Origin: Winogradskya consettensis
GTDB taxonomy: Bacteria; Actinomycetota; Actinomycetes; Mycobacteriales; Micromonosporaceae
DNA: 64,000 nt
Reading direction: 5' to 3'
Assembly (NCBI RefSeq): GCF_018332715.1
Contig: NZ_BOQP01000019.1
Coordinates: forward strand, 1 to 64,000
Made by a program: the position numbers and the translations under genes. Of the stretch, positions 33,798 through 42,392 are shown piece by piece. Within the stretch, counting starts at the first letter, position 1, and each line of letters starts with the position of its first letter. The notes beneath the pieces are model-generated. The model was not told where the DNA came from. It did not search any database and was given only the letters and a program-made list of their open reading frames with translations.

Positions 33798-33854
33798 GTC
33801 GGGAACGCTAGGAGGCCCGGCGGCGCAAGGCTTCAGTCAAAAGACTCAAACGGA

Positions 33855-34784
33855 TCATGCACGTGTACGCAGGGTGCTCGGCGAGACCCCGCGGACCCGT
33901 TTGAACGCGGCGCTGAGGGCGAACGGGCCGGCATACCCGACCTCGCGCGCGATCGTCTCCAGCGTCGCGTCACTGTGGGTGAGCAGATCGGCGGCGCACG
34001 ACAGCCGCCACTCGGTCAGGTACGTCATCGGTGGCACGCCCACCAGCTCGGTGAACCGGCGCGCCATCGCCGCGCGGGAGCAGCGTGCCTCCGCGGCCAG
34101 GGCGGCGACGGTCCAGGGGTGTTCCGGCCGGGCGTGGATGCAGGTGAGCGCGGTCCCGACGAGCGGATCCTCCTGGGCCGTGTACCACCGGGGCGGGTGC
34201 GCCTCGGGCCGGGCCAGCCAGGTGCGGACGGCGGTGATCAGGATGAGGTCGAGCAGCCGGTCCAGGATGACGTCCTGGCCGGGGGCGTCCCGGTCGACCT
34301 CGTGGATGACGTGCCGGATCAGCCCGGAGTCCCACTCTCCGGGCCGCAGCACGACCAGGGCGGGCAGCGCCGCAAGCAGCGACCGGCTGATCTCGGCGGG
34401 GGAGTGGTACGTGCCGGTCAGCAGCATCGTGGCGCCGTCCGGATCGTTGCCCCACGATCGCAGCCCGAGCGGTCCCATCGCGCGGGCACCGGTCACGCCG
34501 GGGATCGGCCGGCAGACCTGGTCCGGCCCGATCGCTACCTGGGGTCGTCTCCCGGCAGAACCGGCCACGGTGTACGGCTCCGGACCACACACGATCGCCA
34601 CGTCCCCCGGCGCGATCTGTGCCGTCGCCGGGCCCGCCTCGATGTGGGCCGAGCCCCGGACGACCGCCACCAGGGTCAGCGGCGCCTCGTCCTCGATCCG
34701 CATCGACCACGGCTCGGACAGCAGCGAGCGCAGCAGGAACGCTCCCCGCGCCCGCGGGTTGAGCAGGCCGCCCAGCGGGTCCAT
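33855..34784 (-). CDS. AraC-family transcriptional regulator with N-terminal cupin-type domain
   Basis: This 309-residue regulator has an N-terminal cupin-like sensor (VVRGSAHIEAG, IAPGDVAIVCGPEPY) and two C-terminal AraC helices (WTVAALAAEARCSRAAMARR, FTELVGVPPMTYL, LETIAREVGYAGPFALSAAF). ATG 34784 is used; the frame remains open to 34859 without a family-like sequence. It is divergent from a DUF1772 membrane gene (82 bp) and upstream of the cupin gene. It may control both. Confidence 0.9.
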   Translation of the reverse strand: MDPLGGLLNPRARGAFLLRSLLSEPWSMRIEDEAPLTLVAVVRGSAHIEAGPATAQIAPGDVAIVCGPEPYTVAGSAGRRPQVAIGPDQVCRPIPGVTGARAMGPLGLRSWGNDPDGATMLLTGTYHSPAEISRSLLAALPALVVLRPGEWDSGLIRHVIHEVDRDAPGQDVILDRLLDLILITAVRTWLARPEAHPPRWYTAQEDPLVGTALTCIHARPEHPWTVAALAAEARCSRAAMARRFTELVGVPPMTYLTEWRLSCAADLLTHSDATLETIAREVGYAGPFALSAAFKRVRGVSPSTLRTRA

Positions 34785-34865
34785 ACGGCCCAGCGTAGAC
34801 GCTCGCGTATGCGGTCGCGGGGCTGCCGCATGGCTCGGCGTACCGGGCTGCGGTGCCATGGAGGC

Positions 34866-35339
34866 ATGACTCGTACCTGGGATGTCCTCACCGCCGTGAC
34901 CACCGTCGGCAGCGGCCTGCTCGCCGGCGTGTTCTTCGCGTTCTCCGCGTTCGTCATGAGCGGTCTGCAGCGGCTGCCGGGCCCGGACGGCGCGGCAGCC
35001 ATGCGCTCGATCAACGTCACCGCGCAGCGTCCGCCGCTCATGATCGCCCTGTTCGGCGTCTCCGCGTTGTGCCTCGCCACGATCGTCCGCGCTCTCGCCA
35101 CCTGGTCGGTGCCGGGAGCCGCGTGGTTACTGACCGGCGCGGCCCTGACCCTCGTCGGCGCACTCGGCGTGACCGTCGCGGTCAACGTGCCGCTGAACGA
35201 CCGCCTCGACGCCGGCACGGTCACCTGGGCGCGCTTCCTGGCCGGCTGGGAACCGGCCAACCACGCCCGGACCGTCCTCTGCCTGGCGGGCTGCATGGTG
35301 CTGCTGATCGGAGCGGTCCGCCGGCATCAAGGACTGTGA
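34866..35339 (+). CDS. DUF1772 / anthrone-oxygenase-like membrane protein
   Basis: This 157-residue protein has four hydrophobic segments and the DUF1772 features: GVFFAFSAFVMSGLQRLPGP near the N-terminus, NVPLNDRL and WEPANHARTVL near the C-terminus. Members are integral membrane proteins, some related to anthrone oxygenases. The ATG has GGAGG only two bases away, so the exact start is a little uncertain. It is divergent from the AraC regulator. Confidence 0.82.
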   Translation: MTRTWDVLTAVTTVGSGLLAGVFFAFSAFVMSGLQRLPGPDGAAAMRSINVTAQRPPLMIALFGVSALCLATIVRALATWSVPGAAWLLTGAALTLVGALGVTVAVNVPLNDRLDAGTVTWARFLAGWEPANHARTVLCLAGCMVLLIGAVRRHQGL

Positions 35340-35416
35340 ATGCGCGGTTCAGTCGGTGTCCAGAGCGGACGTGTTGTATTCGGCGGGATCGACGACGAAC
35401 AGTTTGGAGTTCCCGC

Positions 35417-37270
35417 ATGAATTCACCACGCATCCGCCGCGGGGTGGCCGCGGCCGGCGGCGTTCTGCTGGCCTGTGTGCTGCTTCCCGTGAGCGCGCAG
35501 GCGGATCCCGCAGACACCGGGTCGCTCGGCGTTGTCGACATCGACCCCGGCACCGGGACGGTACGGCGGCTGGCCCGGCTCGACGGCTTCCTGACCGGGC
35601 CGAGCAAGGCTGCTCCCGAGAGCATCGCGCGTACCTATCTGGTGGCGAACCGCTCTGTTGTCGGGCTGACGAAATCCGAGATCGCGGCCCTGCGGTTACG
35701 CAAGGACTACGTGGACATCGAGGGCACGCATCACCTGAGCTTCGTGCAGAGCGTGGGTGGGGTCGAGCTGACCGGCAACGGCCTCAAGGTCCACATCGCC
35801 AGGGACGGCAGGATCATCGCGATCGACGGTACGCCGGTGGCCGGCCTGCCGGCGTCGGTCGGCACCGCGAAGGTGGCCGCGCCCCCGACGTCGTCCGAGG
35901 GCGACCGGGTCCGCCAGGTCGTCGTCAACACCGCAGCGGGCCCGAAGCTGGCCTGGGAGGTGACCGACACGGACGAGGGCTATCAGAGCGTGGTCGACGC
36001 CACCGACGGCACGGTCCTCTCCCGGCGCAGCCTCGTCGCCGAGCACCACGCGACGACCTGGGAGAACTACCCCGGCGCCCCGGCCGGCGGAACGCAGCAG
36101 ACCGTCTCGCTGAACAAGTGGCTGCCGTCGAACGCGGCGAAGCTGGACGGCAACGTCGCGCACGTCTACACCGACGTCAACGCCGACAACACCGCCCAGG
36201 CCTCGGAGGAGGTGCTCCCGAACGCCCGGACCAGCTTCAACTTCCCGTTCACCGACTTCTCCGCCACGGTCGGCGCGCCCTGCTCCACCCAGCGGCAGTG
36301 CTCCTGGGACCCGGCCGTGCCCTACTCCTGGCAGGCCAACCGGGAACAGAACGCGACGCAGCTCTTCACGTACATCGGGACCTGGCACGACCACCTCGCC
36401 GCGGGCCCGATCGGCTTCACCCGCGCGGCCGGCAACTTCGAGGCCGTCGACGGCGACCCGGTCGTCGGCGAGGCCATGGACGGCGCGGACACCGCCGCCG
36501 GTCTGCCCGACAGCGACCACTTCAACAACGCGAACATGGCGACCCCGCCCGACGGCATGTCGCCCCGCATGCAGATGTACCTGTTCAACAGGTCCGCTTC
36601 CGTGCTGGCCGGCAACTCCGGCGACGCCGCCGACATCGTCTACCACGAGTACACCCACGGCCTGTCCGACCGCCTGGTGGTCGACGCGAGCGGCAACTCC
36701 ACCATCATCAGCGCCCAGGCCAAGGCCATGTACGAGGCCTGGAGCGACTGGTACGGCCTGGACTACCTCGTCGACAGCGGCCTCGAACAGGACGACCCGG
36801 TCGACGGCGACGTCCGTGAGGGCGACTACATCCTGGGCGGCCGCTCGGTGCGCAGCGAAGCCATGGACTGCCCGGTCGCCAGCACCGAACCGGTCTGCGC
36901 GGGCAACCCCACCGCGGGCGCCGGCGGCTACACGTACGGCGACTACGGCAAGATCTACTCCCGCGGCGGCGCGGAGATCCACGCCGACGGCGAGATCTGG
37001 GCCCAGACCCTGTGGGACCTGCGCGCAACCATCGGCAGCTGGAAGTCCCGCTCCCTGATCACCCGAGCCATGGAACTGGCCCCCACGGACCCCTCCTACC
37101 TCGACATGCGCGACTCGATCCTCCTGGCCGACCGCGTCGTCGACCACGGCCACAACCAGACCGCGATCTGGCGTACGTTCGCCGCCCGAGGCATGGGCCT
37201 GCACGCAACCACCGAGGGCGCCACCGACATCACCCCCACGGAAGACTTCACGGTCCCCCGGCGCAGCTGA
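35417..37270 (+). CDS. Secreted M36 (fungalysin-like) zinc metallopeptidase
   Basis: This 617-residue secreted protease has a signal peptide (1-30, ending SAQA), an FTP-type propeptide (SLGVVDIDPGTG, SFVQSVGGVELTGNGLKVHI) and the M36 catalytic domain with HEYTH (His410, Glu411, His414) and a third ligand Glu440 (MYEAWSDWYGLD). The activation propeptide and catalytic domain are in the family order and the metal site is complete. It is expected to degrade extracellular protein. GGAG lies eight bases before the ATG. A long hairpin follows at 37305-37357. Confidence 0.93.
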   Translation: MNSPRIRRGVAAAGGVLLACVLLPVSAQADPADTGSLGVVDIDPGTGTVRRLARLDGFLTGPSKAAPESIARTYLVANRSVVGLTKSEIAALRLRKDYVDIEGTHHLSFVQSVGGVELTGNGLKVHIARDGRIIAIDGTPVAGLPASVGTAKVAAPPTSSEGDRVRQVVVNTAAGPKLAWEVTDTDEGYQSVVDATDGTVLSRRSLVAEHHATTWENYPGAPAGGTQQTVSLNKWLPSNAAKLDGNVAHVYTDVNADNTAQASEEVLPNARTSFNFPFTDFSATVGAPCSTQRQCSWDPAVPYSWQANREQNATQLFTYIGTWHDHLAAGPIGFTRAAGNFEAVDGDPVVGEAMDGADTAAGLPDSDHFNNANMATPPDGMSPRMQMYLFNRSASVLAGNSGDAADIVYHEYTHGLSDRLVVDASGNSTIISAQAKAMYEAWSDWYGLDYLVDSGLEQDDPVDGDVREGDYILGGRSVRSEAMDCPVASTEPVCAGNPTAGAGGYTYGDYGKIYSRGGAEIHADGEIWAQTLWDLRATIGSWKSRSLITRAMELAPTDPSYLDMRDSILLADRVVDHGHNQTAIWRTFAARGMGLHATTEGATDITPTEDFTVPRRS

Positions 37271-37304
37271 GCCTCGCGGGCCTTACATGTGCGAATGAGG
37301 ACGG

Positions 37305-37357
37305 CGGCGGTCCCTGCGACAAACTCGATCTCCCGAACATCCCCGCAGGGACCGCCG
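37305..37357. terminator. 14-bp perfect inverted repeat with 25-nt loop
   Basis: CGGCGGTCCCTGCG (37305-37318) pairs perfectly with 37344-37357, with a 25-base loop. It is the first strong structure after the M36 stop and would work as its terminator. The long loop makes an RNA-binding or regulatory element possible too. Confidence 0.6.
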
Positions 37358-37415
37358 GTGAAGTGCCAGGTCGTGCGGTCGACGAGCGCGCTAGTCGACA
37401 CCGAATGTCCGAAGG

Positions 37416-37441
37416 AAGAAGTTCTTTTTCGAGAAATTCTC
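37416..37441. promoter_or_regulatory. Two 11-bp palindromes upstream of the MarR gene
   Basis: AAGAAGTTCTT (37416-37426) and GAGAAATTCTC (37431-37441) are perfect inverted repeats with 5-bp arms, 15 bp apart, in the AT-rich promoter region of the MarR gene at 37503. They match the palindrome in front of the hydrolase gene and are probably MarR operators. Confidence 0.6.
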
Positions 37442-37502
37442 GGGTGATAACATTCACCAAGGACGGCGACGGTGTGGCCGGGTTCGAGTTGTGGAGATCG
37501 TT

Positions 37503-37976
37503 ATGACGGTTAGTGACGCGCAAGCATCCGGGCCCCGACCTTCACTCGATTCCGAGCTCACCTGGCTGCTGCACCGGGCAGCTCAGCACATGCACAATGC
37601 CACCGGCGATCAGGCTCAGAAACACGGACTCACGCTGCGCGAATACATCGTGCTGAGCGCACTCGACAAGGCTCCCGGCCTCACTCAGGGAGAGCTCGGT
37701 AAGACTCTTAGCCTGGACAAGACCACCTTGATGAGCCAGCTCGACCGGCTCGAGCGCAAGGGTCTGGTGGTTCGCCGCAGCGCCCCTGGTGACCGCCGGA
37801 TTCGTATCCCGGAGATCACCGAGAGCGGCGCAGCTCTTCGCGCCACAGTCGCGGAGGCCAGCGCCGCCGTCGAGGCCTCGGTGCTCGACGGGTTCAGCCG
37901 GGACAACGTCGCGTCGCTGCGCCAGATGCTCTTCGCCATCATCGGTGACAGCGAAGACCGAGGTTCCTGCTTGTGA
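37503..37976 (+). CDS. MarR-family transcriptional regulator
   Basis: This 157-residue winged-helix regulator has GLTQGELGKTLSLDKTTLMS, a recognition helix, and the beta-wing RRSAPGDRRIRIPEITESGA. It probably represses itself and the metallo-hydrolase 121 bp downstream through AAGAA-N-TTCTT-type palindromes. ATG 37503 with GGAG seven bases upstream is the best start. The ligand is unknown. Confidence 0.92.
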   Translation: MTVSDAQASGPRPSLDSELTWLLHRAAQHMHNATGDQAQKHGLTLREYIVLSALDKAPGLTQGELGKTLSLDKTTLMSQLDRLERKGLVVRRSAPGDRRIRIPEITESGAALRATVAEASAAVEASVLDGFSRDNVASLRQMLFAIIGDSEDRGSCL

Positions 37977-38052
37977 CGCCCGCAGCGGATGCGCTGCGGC
38001 ACCTTCACTTTTAGTACTTCGGCGGGCGCTGAAGGTAAGTATTATTCTCAGG

Positions 38053-38091
38053 CAAGAACTTCTTGTCTCAGACATTCTCAGCTCGTATGGT
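38053..38091 (+). promoter_or_regulatory. Operator palindrome overlapping a -35/-10 promoter of the hydrolase gene
   Basis: CAAGAACTTCTTG (38053-38065) is a perfect palindrome that overlaps the -35 element TTGTCT (38063-38068). A -10 TATGGT (38086-38091) follows at 17 bp. The ATG at 38098 is at the expected transcription start, so the message may be leaderless, and binding at the palindrome would block it. Confidence 0.65.
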
Positions 38092-38097
38092 ATTTGC

Positions 38098-39033
38098 ATG
38101 CCCTCGCTGACCGAGCCCAACCCGTGGTCACAGCCGCTGCCCGAGGCCTTCCCGCCGGCGGACCTGGCCATCTACCATCTGCCCACCGGCACCTACACGA
38201 CTCGCGCGGCCCTGGCCTTCAAGGGCGGGTCGTTCGGCGACAAACGGCAATTCGCCTCGTCAGCGGTGTTGGTGCAACACCCCGACGGTGATCTGCTGAT
38301 CGATGCGGGCTTCGGCGCCGACGTCGCCGCGCACATCGCGATGCTGCCCCGCTTCGTGCGCGCCCCTCACCAAACGGGTCTGACGGTCAGCAGTCAGCTG
38401 GACGCCATCGGCTACGACCGCCGTCGGCTGCGCGGTGTGCTGCCGACCCACTCGCACTGGGACCACGTCAGCGGCCTCGACAGCCTGCACGGCACACCCA
38501 TCTGGATGAACGCGAACGAACGTGGGTACGCGGCCGGCGATCCGGACGGCAAGGTCTACCGCAGCGTGTCCCAGGGCCACGACATCCACGAGTACGGGTT
38601 CGACCACAAGCCCTACCTGGGCTTCGCGACGAGCTACGACGTGTACGGCGACGGCTCGGTGGTCATCGCCCTCGCCGGCGGCCACACCACCGGCTCGGTC
38701 ATCGTCTTCGTCACCCTGCCCACCGCCAAGAGGTATGCCTTCATCGGCGACCTCACCTGGCAGATCGACGGAATCCGCCGTCGTGTCGAACGGCCCTGGC
38801 TGCTGAGCAAGCTCGCCGACAGTGATCCCGAACAGCTCCGGCAGGGCCTTCGCCGCGTGATCGCTGTCGAAGGGCACATGCAGATCGTCCCCGCCCACGA
38901 CCTCGACTCCTACCAGGGAATCCCCTTGCTGTCCGCGCGGGCGGCCGGACAGCCCGGCCAGGACCGGACCGCGCCGACGGATCCAGCCCTCAATACCGGA
39001 ACCGACACTCCCGCCACCACGACAGGAAAATGA
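38098..39033 (+). CDS. Metallo-beta-lactamase-fold hydrolase
   Basis: This is a 311-residue hydrolase of the metallo-beta-lactamase superfamily. The metal motif is THSHWDH (His118, His120, Asp122, His123), with GGHTTGSVIVF and AFIGDLTW supplying later ligands (His, Asp). The overall form resembles quorum-quenching lactonases and other small-molecule hydrolases in this fold; no specific substrate can be named. A Ser/Thr/Pro-rich tail ends the protein. It has no good ribosome-binding site, in keeping with leaderless transcription. It is probably controlled by the MarR gene upstream. Confidence 0.88.
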   Translation: MPSLTEPNPWSQPLPEAFPPADLAIYHLPTGTYTTRAALAFKGGSFGDKRQFASSAVLVQHPDGDLLIDAGFGADVAAHIAMLPRFVRAPHQTGLTVSSQLDAIGYDRRRLRGVLPTHSHWDHVSGLDSLHGTPIWMNANERGYAAGDPDGKVYRSVSQGHDIHEYGFDHKPYLGFATSYDVYGDGSVVIALAGGHTTGSVIVFVTLPTAKRYAFIGDLTWQIDGIRRRVERPWLLSKLADSDPEQLRQGLRRVIAVEGHMQIVPAHDLDSYQGIPLLSARAAGQPGQDRTAPTDPALNTGTDTPATTTGK

Positions 39034-39051
39034 CACCGTGCCGACCGGCTG

Positions 39052-40422
39052 TCACTGGGCGACCTTGAAGAGGTCGTTGAGCTGGTTGTTGAGGTCGGTG
39101 AGGGAGCTGACCGGTTCGCTGCCGAGGTAGACCGCGTCGAGGCGGGGCTGGAGCAGGGCGGTGATGTCGGCGGCGTTGGTGGTCACCGGGAACAGGAACG
39201 TGGTCTTGTCGCGGACCTGGTTGGTGAACGGGGTGACGTCGAGGTTGCGTTCGGTCTTGTTGTACGCGATGGCGAGGTCGGTGGCCCCGGGGCGGGCGGG
39301 GAACACCACGCCGGACTGGCCGATGAGGTCCTGGCACTGCTCGCCGGACATGAACTTCACCCACTTCGCGGCGTTCTCCGGCTGCTTCGACAGGGTGGTG
39401 ACCGAGTCGGCGAGGCCGTTGAACATGGAGGCTCGTTTGCCGGTGGGGCCGATCGGGGTGGGGGCGATGGCGATGTCGAGCTTCTTGCCGTTGGCGTCGG
39501 TGAGTTTGCTGAACGTCGAGATCATCCAGGATCCGCTGATGCCCATGGCGGCGATGCCCGACTGGATCTGCTTGTCGGTGCCGATGGAGTTGCTGCCGCC
39601 GATCTCGGCGTACGTGGGGAGGTAGCCCTTGTCCTTCAGGCCGAAGTACCAGCTCAAGGTGTCCTGCAGGGCCGGCTGGTCGAGGTTGAAGTGGGTGCCC
39701 CAGGGGTTCTTGTCGGTGACCTGCCAACCGGCGCTGGCGGCGAACGCCGACCACTGGGTCTGACCCCAGCCACCACCGCCGGCGCCCTCGGACGCCAGGC
39801 CGTGGGTCTTGACGTGCGTCTTGTCGAAGCCGGGTTCGTCGCCGCGGACGCCGTTGGCATCGATGGTCAGGTGCGCGACGAGTTTCTCGAACGTGCCGCC
39901 GTCCTGCGGGTTCCAGGAGAGGTTCTGCAACTGCGCCGGGTCGACGCCTGCGGCGGTGAGGGCGGCCTTGTCGTAGAAGAGCGCGACGGTGTCCCAGTCC
40001 TTCGGGGCGCCGTACCGTTTGCCGTCCTGGCCCTTCCACAGCTCGGCGAGGCCCTGCTGATAGTCGGCGTCCCGGATGTCGCTGGTGGGGCCGAGGTCGT
40101 CCAGGGGCCGGAGCACCTCGAGATCGACGTACTGGGCGAATCGTGCCAGGTGGTCGGTGAAGACGTCGGGGGCGGTGTCGGCGATGAAACCGGCGGTCAG
40201 CTTGGACCAGTAGCTGTCCCAGCCGTACTGGGAGATATTGATCTGCAAGCTCGGGTTTTCTTGGTGGAAGGCATCGGCGCATTTCTGATAGCCGGGCTGC
40301 TGTCCCGAGTCCCAGAGCCAGTATTCGATGGTGCCGTCGCGGCCGCCGGTGCCGGCGCCGCCGCACGCGGTCAGCAGGGTCAGGGTCAGGGCGGCCGCTG
40401 CGGCCAGGAGTCTGCGTGTCAT
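39052..40422 (-). CDS. Sugar ABC transporter substrate-binding lipoprotein
   Basis: This 456-residue lipoprotein has a signal peptide with lipobox LLTAC (Cys20), then an extracellular solute-binding domain of the maltose-type family (IEYWLWDSGQQPGYQKCADA, DGKRYGAPKDWDTVALFYDK, NAAKWVKFMSG). It captures a sugar outside the membrane and delivers it to the two permeases encoded upstream. It starts on the stop of the second permease (TGATG). There is no ATPase gene in this operon, so a shared ATPase such as an MsiK-type protein from elsewhere is expected. The sugar is unknown. Confidence 0.93.
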   Translation of the reverse strand: MTRRLLAAAAALTLTLLTACGGAGTGGRDGTIEYWLWDSGQQPGYQKCADAFHQENPSLQINISQYGWDSYWSKLTAGFIADTAPDVFTDHLARFAQYVDLEVLRPLDDLGPTSDIRDADYQQGLAELWKGQDGKRYGAPKDWDTVALFYDKAALTAAGVDPAQLQNLSWNPQDGGTFEKLVAHLTIDANGVRGDEPGFDKTHVKTHGLASEGAGGGGWGQTQWSAFAASAGWQVTDKNPWGTHFNLDQPALQDTLSWYFGLKDKGYLPTYAEIGGSNSIGTDKQIQSGIAAMGISGSWMISTFSKLTDANGKKLDIAIAPTPIGPTGKRASMFNGLADSVTTLSKQPENAAKWVKFMSGEQCQDLIGQSGVVFPARPGATDLAIAYNKTERNLDVTPFTNQVRDKTTFLFPVTTNAADITALLQPRLDAVYLGSEPVSSLTDLNNQLNDLFKVAQ

Positions 40423-41375
40423 CACTTGATCCCGCTGAAGCCGATGGAGTTGACGATGCGTTTGGCGAAGACCATGAACAGCAGCAGCATGGGCAGGGCG
40501 GCGACCAGTGTCGCCGCCATCAGCCCCGCCCAGTCCGGCCCGGTCTGCGGGGTCTGCGACTTGAAGACGCCGAGCGCGACGGTGAGCACCCGCGACTTGT
40601 CGGTGTAGCTGACCATCAGCGCCCAGAAGTACTCGTTCCAGACGGAGATGTAGGTGAGGATCGCGAGCGTCGCGATCGGGGCGGTGGACATCGGCAGGAT
40701 GAGCCGGAAGAAGACCCGCACCTTCGACGCGCCGTCGATCAGGGCCGCTTCCTCGACCTCCTTGGAGATGCCGAGGAAGAACTGACGCAGGAAGAACACC
40801 GCGAACGGGGTCATCAGCATGCTCGGCAGGGCGATCCCGAGCAGCGTGTCCACCAGGCCGAGCTGTTTGATCAGGACGAAGTTCGGCAGCAGGGTGAAGA
40901 TCGCGGGGATCATCAGGCCGCCGAGGAAGAACGCGAACCACTTCTCGCGGTGCTTCCACTCCAGCCGGGCGAACGCGTACGCCGCCATCGCCGAGAAGAA
41001 CACCTGGCCGACGGTGACCAGGGTGGACACCACGACGGAGTTGAACAGGTAGCGCCAGAAGTCGATCGGCTGCCCGGCACCCCCGGCGTCGATCGCCTCC
41101 TGACCGCTCTGCAACCCGAAGACCCGCTCGAAGCCGCCCCACGACGGCTGGACGGGCAGCAGGCTGTCCGACCCGGCGTAGAGGGCGTTGTTGCTGGACA
41201 GCGCGGTGCGCAGCATCCAGTAGAACGGGAACAGGCTGCCGGCGATGACCAGGACCATGAAGGCCCAGGCGAAAGCGCGGCCGATGCCGAACCTGCGCGG
41301 TTCAGGCGGATCGACCGTACGCGCGGGAGGTGTGGGCCCGGCCGTGGTGACCGGGGGAGCGGTGTCGATAGCCAT
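40422..41375 (-). CDS. Sugar ABC transporter permease (MalG type)
   Basis: This 317-residue inner-membrane permease has six predicted helices. The binding-protein-dependent signature is EEAALIDGASKVRVFFRLIL (EAA loop, G at the right place), which would contact the ATPase. It has a longer Pro/Thr-rich N-terminus than usual. It overlaps the binding-protein gene and is 10 bases from the partner permease. Order is MalF-type, MalG-type, binding protein. Confidence 0.93.
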   Translation of the reverse strand: MAIDTAPPVTTAGPTPPARTVDPPEPRRFGIGRAFAWAFMVLVIAGSLFPFYWMLRTALSSNNALYAGSDSLLPVQPSWGGFERVFGLQSGQEAIDAGGAGQPIDFWRYLFNSVVVSTLVTVGQVFFSAMAAYAFARLEWKHREKWFAFFLGGLMIPAIFTLLPNFVLIKQLGLVDTLLGIALPSMLMTPFAVFFLRQFFLGISKEVEEAALIDGASKVRVFFRLILPMSTAPIATLAILTYISVWNEYFWALMVSYTDKSRVLTVALGVFKSQTPQTGPDWAGLMAATLVAALPMLLLFMVFAKRIVNSIGFSGIK

Positions 41376-41384
41376 GGGTGATCC

Positions 41385-42299
41385 TCAGTTCAGGTCGGAG
41401 GAGTCGGCCCGGGTGACCCGGTACTGGACGAACGTGATGATCACGAGGACGAGCAGCAGGGCCACGGACATGGCGGAGGCGTAGCCGAACTGGAAGCGCC
41501 CGAACGCGACGTCGTAGATGTAGTACTGCAGCACCCGCGACGAGTCGACCGGCCCGCCCCGCGTGGCGATGGCGACGGTGTCGAACACCTGGAACGAGCC
41601 GACCACCGTGATGATCAGGACCAGCGCGAGCACGGGTCGCAGCAGGGGGACGGTGATGCTGCGGAACATCCGGGGTTCGCTGGCGCCGTCCATCCGGCCC
41701 GCCTCGTACATCGTCTCGGGAATGGTCTGCAGGCCGGCGAAGATCAGCAGGGCGGTGTAACCGACGTGGCGCCAGACGTTGATCGCGGCGATGGTCGGGA
41801 TCACCCAGGCGTCGGACGACAGGAACGGGATCCGGTCCATCCCGAGGGCGGCGATCAGGGTGTTCCCGATGCCGAGCTGGTAATCCAGGATCCAGAGAAA
41901 GACCATGGCAGCAACAACATTGGACACGAGGTACGGCGTGAGCACAGCCCCGCGTAACCAGGTCCGTCTCGTGAGCCGTTGCATCAGCACGGCGATCACC
42001 AGCGCGATCACCGTCTGCAGGACGATGTTGACGAAGACGTAGTAGACGGTCACCCGCATCGAGTTCCAGAACACCGGGTCCTGGACCATCCGCACGTAGT
42101 TGTCCAGCCCGTTGAACTCCGGCGGCGTGAGCAGGTTGAACTTCGTGAAGCTCAGATAGATGCCGCGCAGGGTCGGCCACACCATGAAGACCAGGAACCC
42201 GATCAGCGCGGGCGCGATGAACAGCAGCGCGAGGCGGGTGTCGTCACGTTTCTTCGCTGGTGGGGTGCGGTCCGGGCGGGTCGTCGCGCTCAGAGCCAT
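41385..42299 (-). CDS. Sugar ABC transporter permease (MalF type)
   Basis: This 304-residue permease has six predicted helices and the EAA loop (MYEAGRMDGASEPRMFRSIT). It is the first gene of the three-gene import operon, divergent from a ROK repressor with 93 bp between them. The intergenic region holds two overlapping perfect palindromes. It forms the transport channel together with the MalG-type partner. Confidence 0.93.
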   Translation of the reverse strand: MALSATTRPDRTPPAKKRDDTRLALLFIAPALIGFLVFMVWPTLRGIYLSFTKFNLLTPPEFNGLDNYVRMVQDPVFWNSMRVTVYYVFVNIVLQTVIALVIAVLMQRLTRRTWLRGAVLTPYLVSNVVAAMVFLWILDYQLGIGNTLIAALGMDRIPFLSSDAWVIPTIAAINVWRHVGYTALLIFAGLQTIPETMYEAGRMDGASEPRMFRSITVPLLRPVLALVLIITVVGSFQVFDTVAIATRGGPVDSSRVLQYYIYDVAFGRFQFGYASAMSVALLLVLVIITFVQYRVTRADSSDLN

Positions 42300-42360
42300 G
42301 GATCCTCCTTCGCGAGCTGTCCGTACTTTTAACCAGACTGAAAATAAACCGACATCGATC

Positions 42361-42388
42361 TAGTGACAAGGGTCACTATTTACCCTTG
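42361..42388. promoter_or_regulatory. Two overlapping palindromes between ABC operon and ROK gene
   Basis: TAGTGACAAGGGTCACTA (42361-42378) is an 18-bp inverted repeat with perfect 7-bp arms. A second, CAAGGGT (42367-42373) with ACCCTTG (42382-42388), overlaps it with an eight-base gap. Both lie in the divergent promoter and are likely ROK operators. Confidence 0.65.
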
Positions 42389-42392
42389 ATGC

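Noticed and set aside
39034..39051. Possible bidirectional terminator between the metallo-hydrolase and the sugar-binding protein
   Set aside because: Only a 5-bp TGACA/TGTCA stem is present, too weak to call.
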